A stretch of DNA of 64,000 nt from Penelope pileata (lineage: Eukaryota; Chordata; Aves; Galliformes; Cracidae), in NCBI GenBank assembly GCA_013396635.1, contig WBMW01001277.1, positions 62,001 to 126,000 on the forward strand, in the 5' to 3' direction. Positions 23,218-34,333 of this stretch are shown piece after piece. The notes beneath the pieces were generated by a model. That model did not search any database, had not been told where the DNA came from, and saw only the letters and a list, made by a program, of their open reading frames with translations. Position 1 is the first letter of the stretch; each line of letters begins with the position of its first letter. Position numbers and translations under genes: made by a program.

Positions 23218-26114
23218 GTAAATTTTCTTCTGTTTTGAAAAAAAATGGATATTTTGTGGTCAAAATGTCAGTTGGAGCGTTACCTGCATAGCTTGTATGG
23301 AGAATATAGCTTTGAGACATAAGTCCACAACAGTCCCCTAAAATTCTGTTGTATAAAAATTCTACAATTCAAGGTAAACTCACTTATTTTTTCCATTGAA
23401 TAGTTCCTCATGTTAGAGCAATTTAAAACCAAGGGTTGCAAGGTGAAATCCAAAAATAGTCAATTATTTTTGCTATATCATATCAAGAAAGAATAGCTCA
23501 AAAAGTTAATACATCGATTTTTAATACAAAGATCATTAAAATTCAGAATATCATTATTGTACCATTTTAGAAGTTTTCATTCAAGATAATGACTAGTTGA
23601 AAAACAGAATACTTAGGGCTATATAATGATTCCCATGTTGCAAGGAAAGATGGAAGTTAGATGTTTCATCTAACTGCTAATTGTGTAAGATATTTAATAA
23701 TCAGTAAACCTGATTGATAAGTAATTGTGAATAAAAGATTTATAATCTAATTCTCAATAGGTATTTAGGTATATAAAAAGTGCCTGCACGTAGGTTGTGT
23801 GGGGCCAAAGAAATAAAAGATGAAATACACTGATTAGAATAAAGGACCTTGCTAGACGTGTACTTAGGCCTTTTGGTTTTGCATTATTTATCTATGCATA
23901 CATGACCTTATCTTTATACACACTGGGAAAATATTTTAGCCTATAATGGCTTATTGAAATCCATGAAATTTTTTTAGTTTGCAGTAGAAAAGGACTTTGT
24001 TCACCCGTATAAGATTAAAAGAAGACACTGTTTTGTATTGGTTATCACATTCCAATTTACTGCAGAAAGGAATGAAAGCACATATTTTAAACTTTTCTTA
24101 CTTTGCACAAAATGAAATAACTGATTCTGAAGTCACGTTTTTTGCTGAGTATATTTATTAACGTCACTTTAACTTAGTTGCTTTTATGCAACTGTTTTAA
24201 TGTTGAAACTTTATGTTATACAATGATATTATGGAAAATAGTGAATCTCAAGTCCTGTTGTAGTCCTGTAATTGACAGAATGAGTTCAGTGGTGACATTC
24301 ATTCCCTTTTTAAAAGATAAAATTAGTATAGCTCTGCATATTTCTGTACATATACTGAATGAGTGATAGAAATTACTTTAAAGAAAATTGTCTGATTATC
24401 TCCTTTATTAAAAAAAAATTAAACAATTCTTCCTTTTTTTCCTATATTTTTTAGTTCTGTTTCTTTTATATGTACAATGATTCCACCAATAAATTTTGTA
24501 TAAAATAAAAGCTAGGCTAAATTGCTGCAAATTATAAGAATAGTGTTTTTTCTATTGCTTGTGGAAGAGATGTTCTTTCAGTCCTTTTATGCTTATGTTA
24601 CAGGAGTATTTTTGAAAAACTATTAACAGAATACAAGAAAAATTCTGTAATCCTGATGTCGTGGGATGAAATCTTACATGATCAGAGAGGAAGGGGAATA
24701 ATTAAGAACTCCAAAGGAAGGCAAACAAACCTTCTATCTGAAAAAGGCCCTAACATATCTCTTTCACATGTCAACCTCATATGCTTGTAACTTACTAGAC
24801 AGAGAATGTGGGAGAGACTTTCTTCAAAATTTTTCCAGATGCTTAATGCCAATTGTTTCCTAGAATTGTGCCCAGAGCCTAGATGGAGTAGACAGTGGAA
24901 CAGGCTCCTTTCTTCTGCACTATGATGCAATTAGGAAACAGGAGATGAAGTGCTGTAAGGATAGAGAGGTGGGACGTGTCCAGCATACTCCTTGGTCCTC
25001 ACAGGAGCTCTTCTTAGGGCATACGTTAGTCCTTTTCTTTCTCTGGATGGACCAGTTTGTTTCAGCCAAGTCTTTAGGCAACATTTTAGCTTCTATACTA
25101 AATACATATTTTAGTTTAAAAAGCACCAAAAAAGGTAAGAAAAATATAAGCACTTAAGTTTGTTGAAACAAATTTTTAAAAACTCATTATTCCCAAAAAG
25201 CATACTGTAATTTAAAACATCTTTTATTTTAAAATACATTCCTTGTTGAATCTAGAACTTTGTTTTCTTTTATCCTCTTCTGCCCTCATTGCTCTATGCA
25301 TCATTTGAAGAATCATAGCATGGTTCAGGCTACCCTAATTTATATTACAGCAATATAATTTTTCTTAATAATTCTCTTAACTGTAATTTGGAGACTGCAG
25401 TGCCTTCAGACCCCAGACCTCAGGCCTTCAGTTAGGCACCATAATTTTTAGTGGTGGTTTCCAAGATCCAAAGTAGGATTTAATAACTCACTCGTTGCTT
25501 GTTAAGTAACAGCACAGTAGTAACTCTACTGAGTAACTCACTAAATAACATTAGACCAGAGTCCTTATTCCCAGGATTTAAAAAACATCTGTAGCAGTAT
25601 ATGCTGCACTCATGTTGTTAGTCCTTAATTACAATTTTCTTCAATAAACAGTCAAAGATTTCTTTTTTAATATAACCAAACAGTCCAAATAAATCAGCAT
25701 TGAAATGAATATTTGCAAGCTTCCAATTTAATAACATTAGGATAGATCTTATTTCTTTGTAAGTATCATGTCCATAGCCATTGGATATAGTGAGTGATGT
25801 CAATAGGCCACTCCAGAGTAGACATGTTCAGCTCTTATTGTATGGTTGCTTTTGTACATGCTGGTATATTTTTACCAGTACTTCTGCCAGAAATGGTGAA
25901 GCGCAGCTGCACTGAAGCCCAGTTTCCTTGCCATACTTTCTGATCATGTGGAATGACCTCATTTTTCTTAGCAGTTTATTCTTTCTTTGAGAACAAAAAT
26001 CCACAGCTAAAAATGTGTTTTCTATAACACCTGACCATTTAAACATAGTGTTTACGATCATTGTATCAGCACACTCCTTAATCACTTGAGTAAACTTCAA
26101 TTATAAAAAGTGAA

Positions 26115-26360
26115 AGCTGTTCTTCAGCTGCACCAGGGGAGGTTCAGACCAGATATTAGGAAAAATGCCTTTACTGTGAGGGTGGTCAAACACTGGAACA
26201 GGCTTCCTGCCCCATGCCTGTCAGTGTTCAAGAAGCATTTGAATAGTGCCTTTAAGTATATGGTTCAACTTTTGATTAGCCCTGAAGCTGTCAAGCAGTT
26301 GGACTTGATGACTTTGGTAGGTTCCTTCCAGCTGAACTGTTTCATTCTGTTCTATTTAGC
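26115..26360 (+). mobile_element. CR1 LINE 3' fragment, old
   Basis: Diverged CR1 3' region on the + strand. It contains CAGGGGAGGTTCAGACCAGA, TATTAGGAAAAATGCCTTTA and GGTGGTCAAACACTGGAACA. The expected GATGACTTTGGTAGGTTCCT stretch follows, then a decayed tail near TTCATTCTGTTCTATT. No coding frame remains. Confidence 0.88.
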
Positions 26361-26889
26361 CTTTTGAGATCTGCCTGGACCCTGATCCAGACAGCACTAT
26401 TTTCACTGACGTCTTGCTGGTTGGACTCTCTGAGGGTAGCCTTGCAACTTTCAAGTCTGGTGCGCTTTCATAATACTTTGAGTTGTATTTCCTGTGGTGC
26501 TTTGGCAGTTCTTTGGGCTAGAAATAAGGGAACAGGAAGGGGATTTCAGCCTAACAGCAGCAGGTACCAGGTGCACAGCAGAGAGATTTGTATAGCAGTT
26601 ACTGAGGTGCAGACATGCACAAATTTCTAATATTGCAGTCTCCACTTTCTCACTTTAACATAGACATTGCTGACAAACATTCTGCCAAGTATCCTTTTAG
26701 TCATAAATACTAATAGAAACAAGAGCCCCTAAAACAAGTCCTCATGTACTCTTGGAATGTTAAAATTTTATGAGAAAGACCTGTTGTAGCTGAAACAGTT
26801 ACAGCTATCACAAGATATACGGCAACCCTGCAGCTGGACAGACAATAATTTATCATCTATCAGAGACGTGCAGAGAATATGTATAGCTA

Positions 26890-27155
26890 GTTCGATATAA
26901 GGTCAGAAGATACTGCTTCTATCATCCAGTCTGACCTGCTGCATAAAATAAACAGTTTAGTTTTCTAAATTATGCTCTGCCTGAACTGCTGCATACCTTT
27001 TTCAAAAATGAACAAACCAAAACAAGAGACTGCTTTCTAACTTGAAGGTATGGACAGTCATCCTCATCTTGTGGTAAATTACTTCAACAGTTGAATTATA
27101 AACCTCGCATTTAACCTAGGCTGAGTTTGTTTAGCTTCATCTTTCCGGCAAACTA
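26890..27155 (-). mobile_element. Ancient amniote CR1/L3-like LINE 3' relic
   Basis: Read left to right this resembles the reverse strand of an old LINE 3' end that is common in turtles and crocodilians. It has AAGGTCAGAAGATACTGC and ATCATCCAGTCTGACCTGC, then GGTAAATTACTTCAACAGTT, and finally GAGTTTGTTTAGCTTCATCT. The order and spacing of these blocks agree with that family as I remember it, and the sequence is far more diverged than the other CR1 copies here. The family name is from memory and the edges are approximate. Confidence 0.65.
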
Positions 27156-30100
27156 AAGAGAACTTCAATACTGCATTCACAGACAGTGATCAAGTTTTAT
27201 TTTAAACTGTTACCCATCTATACTGTTCTCCTAATTCAGAAAAGAAGGCAAATATAAAATACATAATGAATCTTAGCTCAAAAAGCATTTTTTTTTTATT
27301 CAAAGCAATAATTTTTGCGGTCCTGATGATAATGTGGTTACCTTTAACCACAAGCTTATTTTAGCTAAATCTAATCAGAGCCTAAGTAACTGGCAAATGT
27401 TACTATAATGGAAAGTGTAGTCATTTCAGCATTGTCTCCTCAGTGGAATATTAAAGTACATGCATGAGCACTTTGAAACTTATTCTGATTCAGCCATCCA
27501 GATTTGATAAACTTGTTAGGGAATAACTTTGTTATTCCATTATTCTGAATACACGATCTAGACCTATACAGTACACTTTGAAACAGCTTTCTTAGGGCAC
27601 CAACAACCTGCCAACTCCAGAATTATAGCTAAAAGAAATTGTGCAAATTCTGGCCTTTATTTCTTTCTACTTACTGTTCTGCTGAGACTTTTTTACTTCA
27701 TCTGCAAGAAGAAGTAGTGAGAGAGTCCTGGAAGGCAGAGTGTAACTAGTGGTTACACTAGTGGTTTGGTACCTTCAGTAAGTGCCTTCAGAAAGTCTAA
27801 ACAACTTTTCTTCTTAATTGCTGTATTTTCTTTTCCTCTAAGTACTTATTTCCTCATAATCCTGTTTAATTTCAACACTATGTACATATTTGTTGCTTTT
27901 CTTCTTACTTTTTCTTTCTTTCTGTTTTCTTTTTTCGTTCAAAGACTGTTAGAGATCAGGTTTCAGTCAAAAAGAACTAGGATGATAAGAGTTTCTTAAA
28001 CATGCAAAAACATAAAATTGAAAATGACTAGATAAGACAGAATAAGGCTAGATAAGAACTGCGAATAAGATAAAATTAACATTCAGCAATCTGTTACAGT
28101 CATATTGCTCTTTTAAAATATAATGTGTGTAACATTCGTGGATTGCAAAGTCTTTAGAAAAACACTTTAGGTGGGAGCTAAAGGGTTTATTTACAGTCAA
28201 AAGAAAAATATGAACCTCTTATATCCTATGAGTCTATGTACACATGTAAGTTTTACTGTGTTGTGAGTCACAGCTTAGCTAATGTAATTTTTGAAAATCC
28301 AGATATTTAAAGAACAGAAATTATATTGCCTAGTAAGGTAGAGACAATGAAAGCTTACAAATAGTCTAATATTTTAGCTGCTTTTATAGTGCTACTTCCT
28401 GTTCCCTATGCATATATTCCTCACAAGCTCTTTTCTGAATGTTCACTTGTTGTTAGTCCTTGAAACTGAAAAATTGTGTTGAATAACAAAATCTAACTGT
28501 TATTGGCAGGAACAGTTTGCATCTATTGTCAAGAGCAACAGACTATTATGTTGTGACTGCTGGGCTCTGCCTGTTTAGCTGCCACTGGGATATCTGCAGT
28601 TGTGGAACTGGAGAGTGGCATTGCAGTATGAGACTAAAGAGTGAAAAAACTCGCTGTGGTGTGACAGATCATTGCCACCAGGAGATAAAGCTTTGAGCAG
28701 TAGTTCAAAAACTCATATGGATGAGCAAGCAAATTGCATAAAAGAAAAATGGATTAGAGAGGTTGCTTGTGAATGGAAACAAAAAATGAAAACTGAATTT
28801 AATATTTATTTTTTAAAACGTATGCCGAAGTGCATAGCTTGCAGTATTTTGAAAAACAAACAAACCTGCCCCCAAATTTTAACCTTTCATTTAAATATTT
28901 CTCCAAAGAGCAAGTATAGATTCTTTCAAAACAGTTATGTCTTTATTCAAGATATTCATGTGGACTTGCAGACAGTGTTTATATAACTAGGACTCAGTGC
29001 TGGTCAGAAGGTTGCCATTATACTCTCAAACAATCATTTCCTTTTAGAATCTACCTGATTTTCCATTCAGTGCATATACATATTATTCTGAGATTTATTA
29101 TCTTTTCTGCATAAGCCTATGAAAAAATGTCTCCTTACCTGTGGTGAAGACATAAAGGTAGTATAGAGCTTCTGAAGAAATGCCTTTGGATTGTGCTCTA
29201 TCTCTGGAAAGGTACAGATTCACTGGAGCTCCCTGGCTATATGATCAAGACACTGCTCACTCCAAGTCTGCCTCAGAACTTCCAGTTCTACTACATTTGG
29301 GAGAGTTTTTCAGGGAATTGTGATGGATGTAGGTGACCATATATGAGGAAGATGTGGAAGAGAAGTGCAAGTCCCTGCATTTTTAGGAGTGGTCAGAGAA
29401 GGAGATGCTCGGGGTAGGGAGTGACACAATGAAGCTCAGAAAATCTGGTTCCCAGTTTTAGCTCATTGAAATTCTGCTGACCCCTCCAAACCTTTCCTCC
29501 ACAAAATATTAAAAATTACTTCATGTTTTCCAGCCACCTTGCCTTCAAATTGTCTTTGAATCTCACTGGTCCTTCCTTCCAACGCACTAATTTCCCCTAT
29601 CTTTTCCCTCTACTTCCTCCTTAATTCCTGGTTATCACTTATGTTTCCCTTTACTTCTCTATACTTGAGCCCTCTTTTCCAAGGTTTTCACAACCTTGAT
29701 TTTTAGCCTATACTTCTAAAGAAGCTTTATGCTGACTCTGAGTATAGGATTTATACTTGTTTATTGTCCATGGTGGTCGCTTGCCCTGTTTGTAAGTAGA
29801 ATATTGTGCTCGTTTTTGGCAGATAAAAACTGGCTATCCTCGAAACATTGAATAACTGTTCCTAAAAGTAACCTGTACTTTGGTCCTCTCCTTGATACAT
29901 TTTGAATGACAATAGGAAAGCTATCAACTCTTGTCAGTCACTTCATGGTATACTTGACAGTCTGCGGTTAGAGCACAAGAGAAGAGCATGGCTGTGGACT
30001 AGCAAACCTAATTGTAGGCAAGTAGAAGAATGAATGTCTATCCACATGAGAGAATGAAAATGTTGACTGGACATTCCTGTGTTTTTCCTTCCACTAGTCT

Positions 30101-30850
30101 TCATTTGTCAGTGCCTGCTTGACAAGCTAGGCCAGAGAAGTCAAATTTTGTCATTATTGATTCTTTTACCTTTTCATTTTGCTATCATCATTTTAAATGA
30201 ATAATTTTTATACGCTGTATAAGGTAGGTAGTTTAGATCATCCACATGAGTATGTAAGGAATACATACCCTAGAAATTTATCTCACTGTCTTTTGACATG
30301 TGTCTGATTTGGCAAAAGGTTGAAACATGAAAACGTCTGATGATGAAATATGGTTTGATTACTTAAAGTACTCCTATTTTCAATGCATTATTTAGATCTA
30401 CAGTATATGTCAATTTAATCAACTCATTGAACCAGAGCATAATGTTCTGTACATCAATCATTACTGCTCCTTTCAGAAATCTTTTTATGGGACTTTAAAG
30501 AGCAACCTGATCAGTATTTTCTTTGTGAGCTTTGATCTTTTAGGTTTTCAACAATCTGTGCCCAAACCTTTTAAAAAAATCTGTTCATAGTAGAATATTA
30601 ACTGATATTAGCTGCAAATGAATTGTGAAAATGTGGCAAAACATTCCCAGTGAGTAATCTTTGTATATTGTTTAATTTGTAACACAGACATTTTAGCCTT
30701 CAGGATAGGCTGTAAAATATATGTGTCCCAGCATCTTGGGTGAGGAGAGATTTTTTTGAGGAATGATCAGGTATTTGGTGTGAAAGGTAGTATTTTTCTA
30801 GGAAATAATCAATGACTAGTTAGTCAAGATGTAATTTTGTTCTTGGAAAC

Positions 30851-31388
30851 TGTTGTGGTTTGACTCAGCAGATAGCTAAGTTCCATACAGTTATTCGCTC
30901 ACCCTCCCCCCTCCCCAAATGGGACGGGGGAGAAAAGTAGAGAAATATGCAGTAAAACTCGTGGGTTGAGATAAACACTATTTACTAAGATAGTGAAGAA
31001 AGCAAAAGAAATAACAGTACATATATATATATATCAAGAGGATACGCAGAGCAAGGGCTCACAGCCAACAGTGACCCTTCCTCCCGGCTAACCCCTTCCA
31101 TAACAAAAGGAACAGGAAATCCCAAAAAACCAATCACATGATGTTATATGGTACGGAATAGCTCTTTGGTCAATTTGGGTCAGCTGCCCTGGTCCTGTCC
31201 CCTCCCAGTTCCCAGCTCCTTATGCCCCCCCCTAACTGTTTCACTGGCAGAAGAATGCAGAACTGAGTATGTCCTCGGCTCTGTTCAACACTGCCAGGAT
31301 GTTATCAGTTTGTTTTCTCTTCTGAGGCTAAAACATAGCTTCATACTAGACACTATGAGAAACGTAACTTCTGTTAGAAACTAAGACA
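30851..31388 (-). mobile_element. Solo LTR, avian ERVL-like, with target-site duplication
   Basis: The 538-base unit runs from TG to CA and is flanked on both sides by the 5-base duplication GAAAC (30846-30850 and 31389-31393). There is no internal retroviral sequence, so it is a solo LTR left by recombination. Its sense strand is the minus strand: that reads TGTCTTAGTTTCTAACAGAA at the start, and has GGTCAGCTGCCC-type blocks on the opposite strand and the motif CTCAACCCACGAGTTTTACT near the end. A short (AT)7 tract sits at 31021-31034. Class assignment (ERVL-like) is inferred from memory of avian LTRs. Confidence 0.88.
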
Positions 31389-32371
31389 GAAACATACACT
31401 TTTTAGAAATTGGAGTGAGTTACTTGAAAGTTAGTGAGATTATAAATCAGCTTCATCTTTTGACCTCTTCCTTGCACTATTAAAAACCCTTCAGGAAATG
31501 TTCAGAGTCCCAGAGAAGAGTGTGGCTAATATAAATAAGCATATAAATATAGGGGGAATCTTACAAAAATGACAGAACAGTTTATCATGGCTCTAGTGAA
31601 GTCAATACCAAAGCTATTTCTTGACTCAGTATTGCTAGGTTTTCACACACAGCATATTTCCTCTGCTATTCACAGTGTATTTTTCTAACATCGTCCCAAT
31701 TTATTTATTTATTTTTAATGTGGTCTTTTTCTTAACAGAAAACCCTATTTCTTTTCAAAATGCAATTTAGACACTCTTCTTGATAATAGCGTGTTATTTA
31801 TTGAATTGTAACTTCTGTGAGATTATATATTTTTCTGATACGTATACTGATCACCTATAGTTTAATGTACAAGTATCTGAAGAAGAGTCTGTATAAATGA
31901 CTATATCTGCACAAGGTTCTATTAGGTTTCACTTAATTTACTTTGACTTTATTACTAATTAATAAATATTGGATAAAGTGAATTAATGTTTACTCACTTT
32001 TTTTGTACATTGATAACTATATGATTTTTTGGTATTTGATTGATATTTGAGTAAGTTTGATTTGTTTGATAGTAATTTGATTGCTATTTGAGTAAAAATC
32101 CATTTATTTTTTGATTTATTATTTTCAGTAGAAATAAAAATCTTAATTCCTTCTCACACTGAAGCTAATGATAATGTGGAAAATGGTCAGTCCTGTTGTA
32201 GATTTTGACCTGAATTTCCAAACAGATATAGCTTTGAGATACCAAGTAGAGTGCTGAAAAGCTTAACTCTTTCAACATGTGATAGGCGATGTTGAGAGGC
32301 AACTCATTAGATATGACAAATCGTACAGCGAGAGATGATTCTTGCAGAGGTGGAAATTCTTTCTGCTCTGC

Positions 32372-32923
32372 TGTTGTGTTTTAACTCTGGTCATCAGCTC
32401 AGTCCCACACATCCAGTCACTTTTCTTCTCAGTGGGATGGGGGAGAGAAATGTGTAAAACTCAGTTTTACACAGAATAAAACTGAGAGAACTTGTAGATT
32501 GAGGTAAAGATAAACCAAAGTTGCATGCACAAGCAAAGCAAAATCATGAATTTGTCCACTGCTTCCCATTGTCAGCAAGATTTTCAGCCATTTCCAGGAA
32601 AGCAGGGCTCATCATGCATAGTGGTTACTTGGGGAAGACGAATACCATCACTCCAGTGTTATTGTTGAGCATGATGCCACATGGCATGGAATGTCTGCAT
32701 CAGCTGTCCTGGCTGTGTCCCCTCCCAGCTTCTTGTGCATCCCCAGCCTCCTCTCTGGCAGGGCAGCACGAGAAGCAGAAAGCCCTTGGTCTGTGCAAGC
32801 ACTGCTCAGCAACAACTAAAACATCAGTGTGTTGTCAACATTATTTCAGTCCTAAATCAAAACCATGGCCACATACCAGCTACTCTGAAGAAAATTAATT
32901 CTATTCCAATTAGACCCAGTACA
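32372..32923 (-). mobile_element. Solo LTR, second avian ERVL-like subtype
   Basis: The 552-base unit starts TGTTGTGTTTTAACTC and ends in ACCCAGTACA. Blocks such as CACTGCTTCCCATTGTCAGC, CAGCTGTCCTGGCTGTGTCC and AGCAACAACTAAAACATCAG are typical of a widespread avian LTR. It is in the same orientation as the LTR at 30851 but of a different subtype. I could not find a matching 5-base duplication at its edges, so the ends may be eroded. There are no viral genes. Confidence 0.85.
32451..32473. repeat. Perfect 23-bp palindrome inside LTR
   Basis: The arm TGTGTAAAACT and its exact complement AGTTTTACACA are separated by a single C. It lies inside the LTR at 32372-32923, where related LTRs have a less symmetrical sequence. 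Confidence 0.9.
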
Positions 32924-32986
32924 ACCATGTAAGTCTGTGCTGTGACTGTTTAACACTGGACACTGTTGAGTAGTGTTTGCTAACTA

Positions 32987-34333
32987 TGAGGCTTGCTCTG
33001 AAAGTAATGCTTCCAATTTTATTATGTTGGCCCATAACAGCAGAGATAGACATTGGTGACATGGCAGTAGAGGTTGAACCTTCTTGCCAATGTTCTGTTA
33101 CATTTTGTTGCCATGCAACAGATGACAGCAGAGGGTCAGTCTGACAAAATGGCATCTGACATGGAAGCATGTATGAAGAAAAGGTGTGTAACTGAATTCC
33201 TCCACATGGAAACAATGGCACCCATTGACATTCATTGACTATTGCTGAATGTTTATGGAGACCAAACAGTGGATGTGAGCACGGTGAGGCGGTGGATGGT
33301 GCGTTTCAGCAGTGTCAACCGCAACGTAAAAGACAAGCCATGTTTGGACAGCCATGCACAGCTGTCACACCACAAAATGAAGAGTGTCTCAACCAGCTCA
33401 TCCATGTGAATCAGCAGATTATGACCAGGGATCTTTGTATGGAACTGAATATCAGCTTCAATGTGTTGGAAATGATGACGGCAACTTTGGAATATCGCAA
33501 AGTTTGCGCCAGGTGGGTCCCACAAATGCTCACACAGGAATACAAAGAACACTGTATGCAAGTTTGTCAGGACCTATTGGACCAATAGAAGGCTGAAGGT
33601 AACAGTTTCCTGGATCACATCATTACCGGTGATGAGATGTGGTGTCACCACTATGAGTCAGCATCAAAATGGCAGTCCATGGAGTGACAACAGGTGAATT
33701 CCCCATGGAAGAAAAAGTTCAAGACACAGCCCTCCACAGGTAAAATGATGTGCACTGTCTTTTGGGACAGGAAAGAGGTGATCCTTCTGGATTTCCTGGA
33801 ACCCAGACAAACCATCAACTCTGACTGCTACATTGCAATGTTGACTAAACTGAAGGCTCAGACTTCCAGAGACACAGAATCACAGAACCGTAGGGGTCAC
33901 AAGGGTGTAAAGCCATAGAAAAGACAACCTTTCTCTTGCAATGTGATAACTCTAGGCCCCATACCAGTTTGAAGACTGGAGCACATTGCCGATCTTGGCT
34001 GGACTGTTGTACCACACCCACCATATAGTCTAGATTTGACACCTTCTGACTTCCATCTATTGACCGGTTAAAGGTGGACAGCATGGGCAACATTTTCCTG
34101 GCAATGATGCCGTCATAGCAGTTGTGAAACAGTGGGTCACCTCCACTGGTGCTGATTTTTATGTGTGGCATGCAGGCTCTTATTCATCGCTTGCAAAAAT
34201 GCATATCTTCATGGTGGTGACTGTTGAAAACTAGCTGAGAATTTGATCTATCAAGTAGTATTGTTATGCTGTTTGTATCTGTTGTTGTTTCCATGGAAAT
34301 AAATAGGAGACATTACTTTCAGAGTGACCTGTG
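32987..34333 (+). mobile_element. Near-complete mariner transposon (Galluhop-like)
   Basis: The element is about 1.35 kb, bounded by TA dinucleotides at 32985-32986 and 34334-34335. It has terminal inverted repeats: GCTCTGAAAGTAATGCTTCC at the left, and its counterpart ending GACATTACTTTCAGAGTGAC at the right. Between them lies a decayed mariner transposase gene. The terminal and subterminal sequence resembles the chicken Galluhop family as I recall it. It is slightly longer than the usual 1.2-1.3 kb because of a small insertion near 33868-33915. Confidence 0.92.
33149..34234 (+). pseudogene. Mariner transposase pseudogene
   Basis: The reading starts at ATG 33149 (MASDMEACMKK). The helix-turn-helix segment containing DQTVDVSTVRRWMVRF is on one frame but is interrupted by an in-frame TGA at 33236-33238. 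The frame then shifts. The next block, CTAVTPQNEECLNQLIHVNQ and ATLEYRKVCARWVPQMLTQE, is open at 33235-33588 and ends in TAG. The first catalytic Asp is in ITGDEMW (33631), the second in QCDNS (33945), and the third in the LTPSD segment (34048). The second and third are 103 bases apart, not a multiple of three, so another frameshift lies between them. It cannot encode an active enzyme. Confidence 0.92.

Noticed and set aside
28672..28986. 104-codon + strand frame rich in Lys
   Set aside because: No family resemblance, AT-driven composition and no supporting signals.
33253..33561. Minus-strand frame of 102 codons
   Set aside because: Shadow of the mariner transposase on the + strand.
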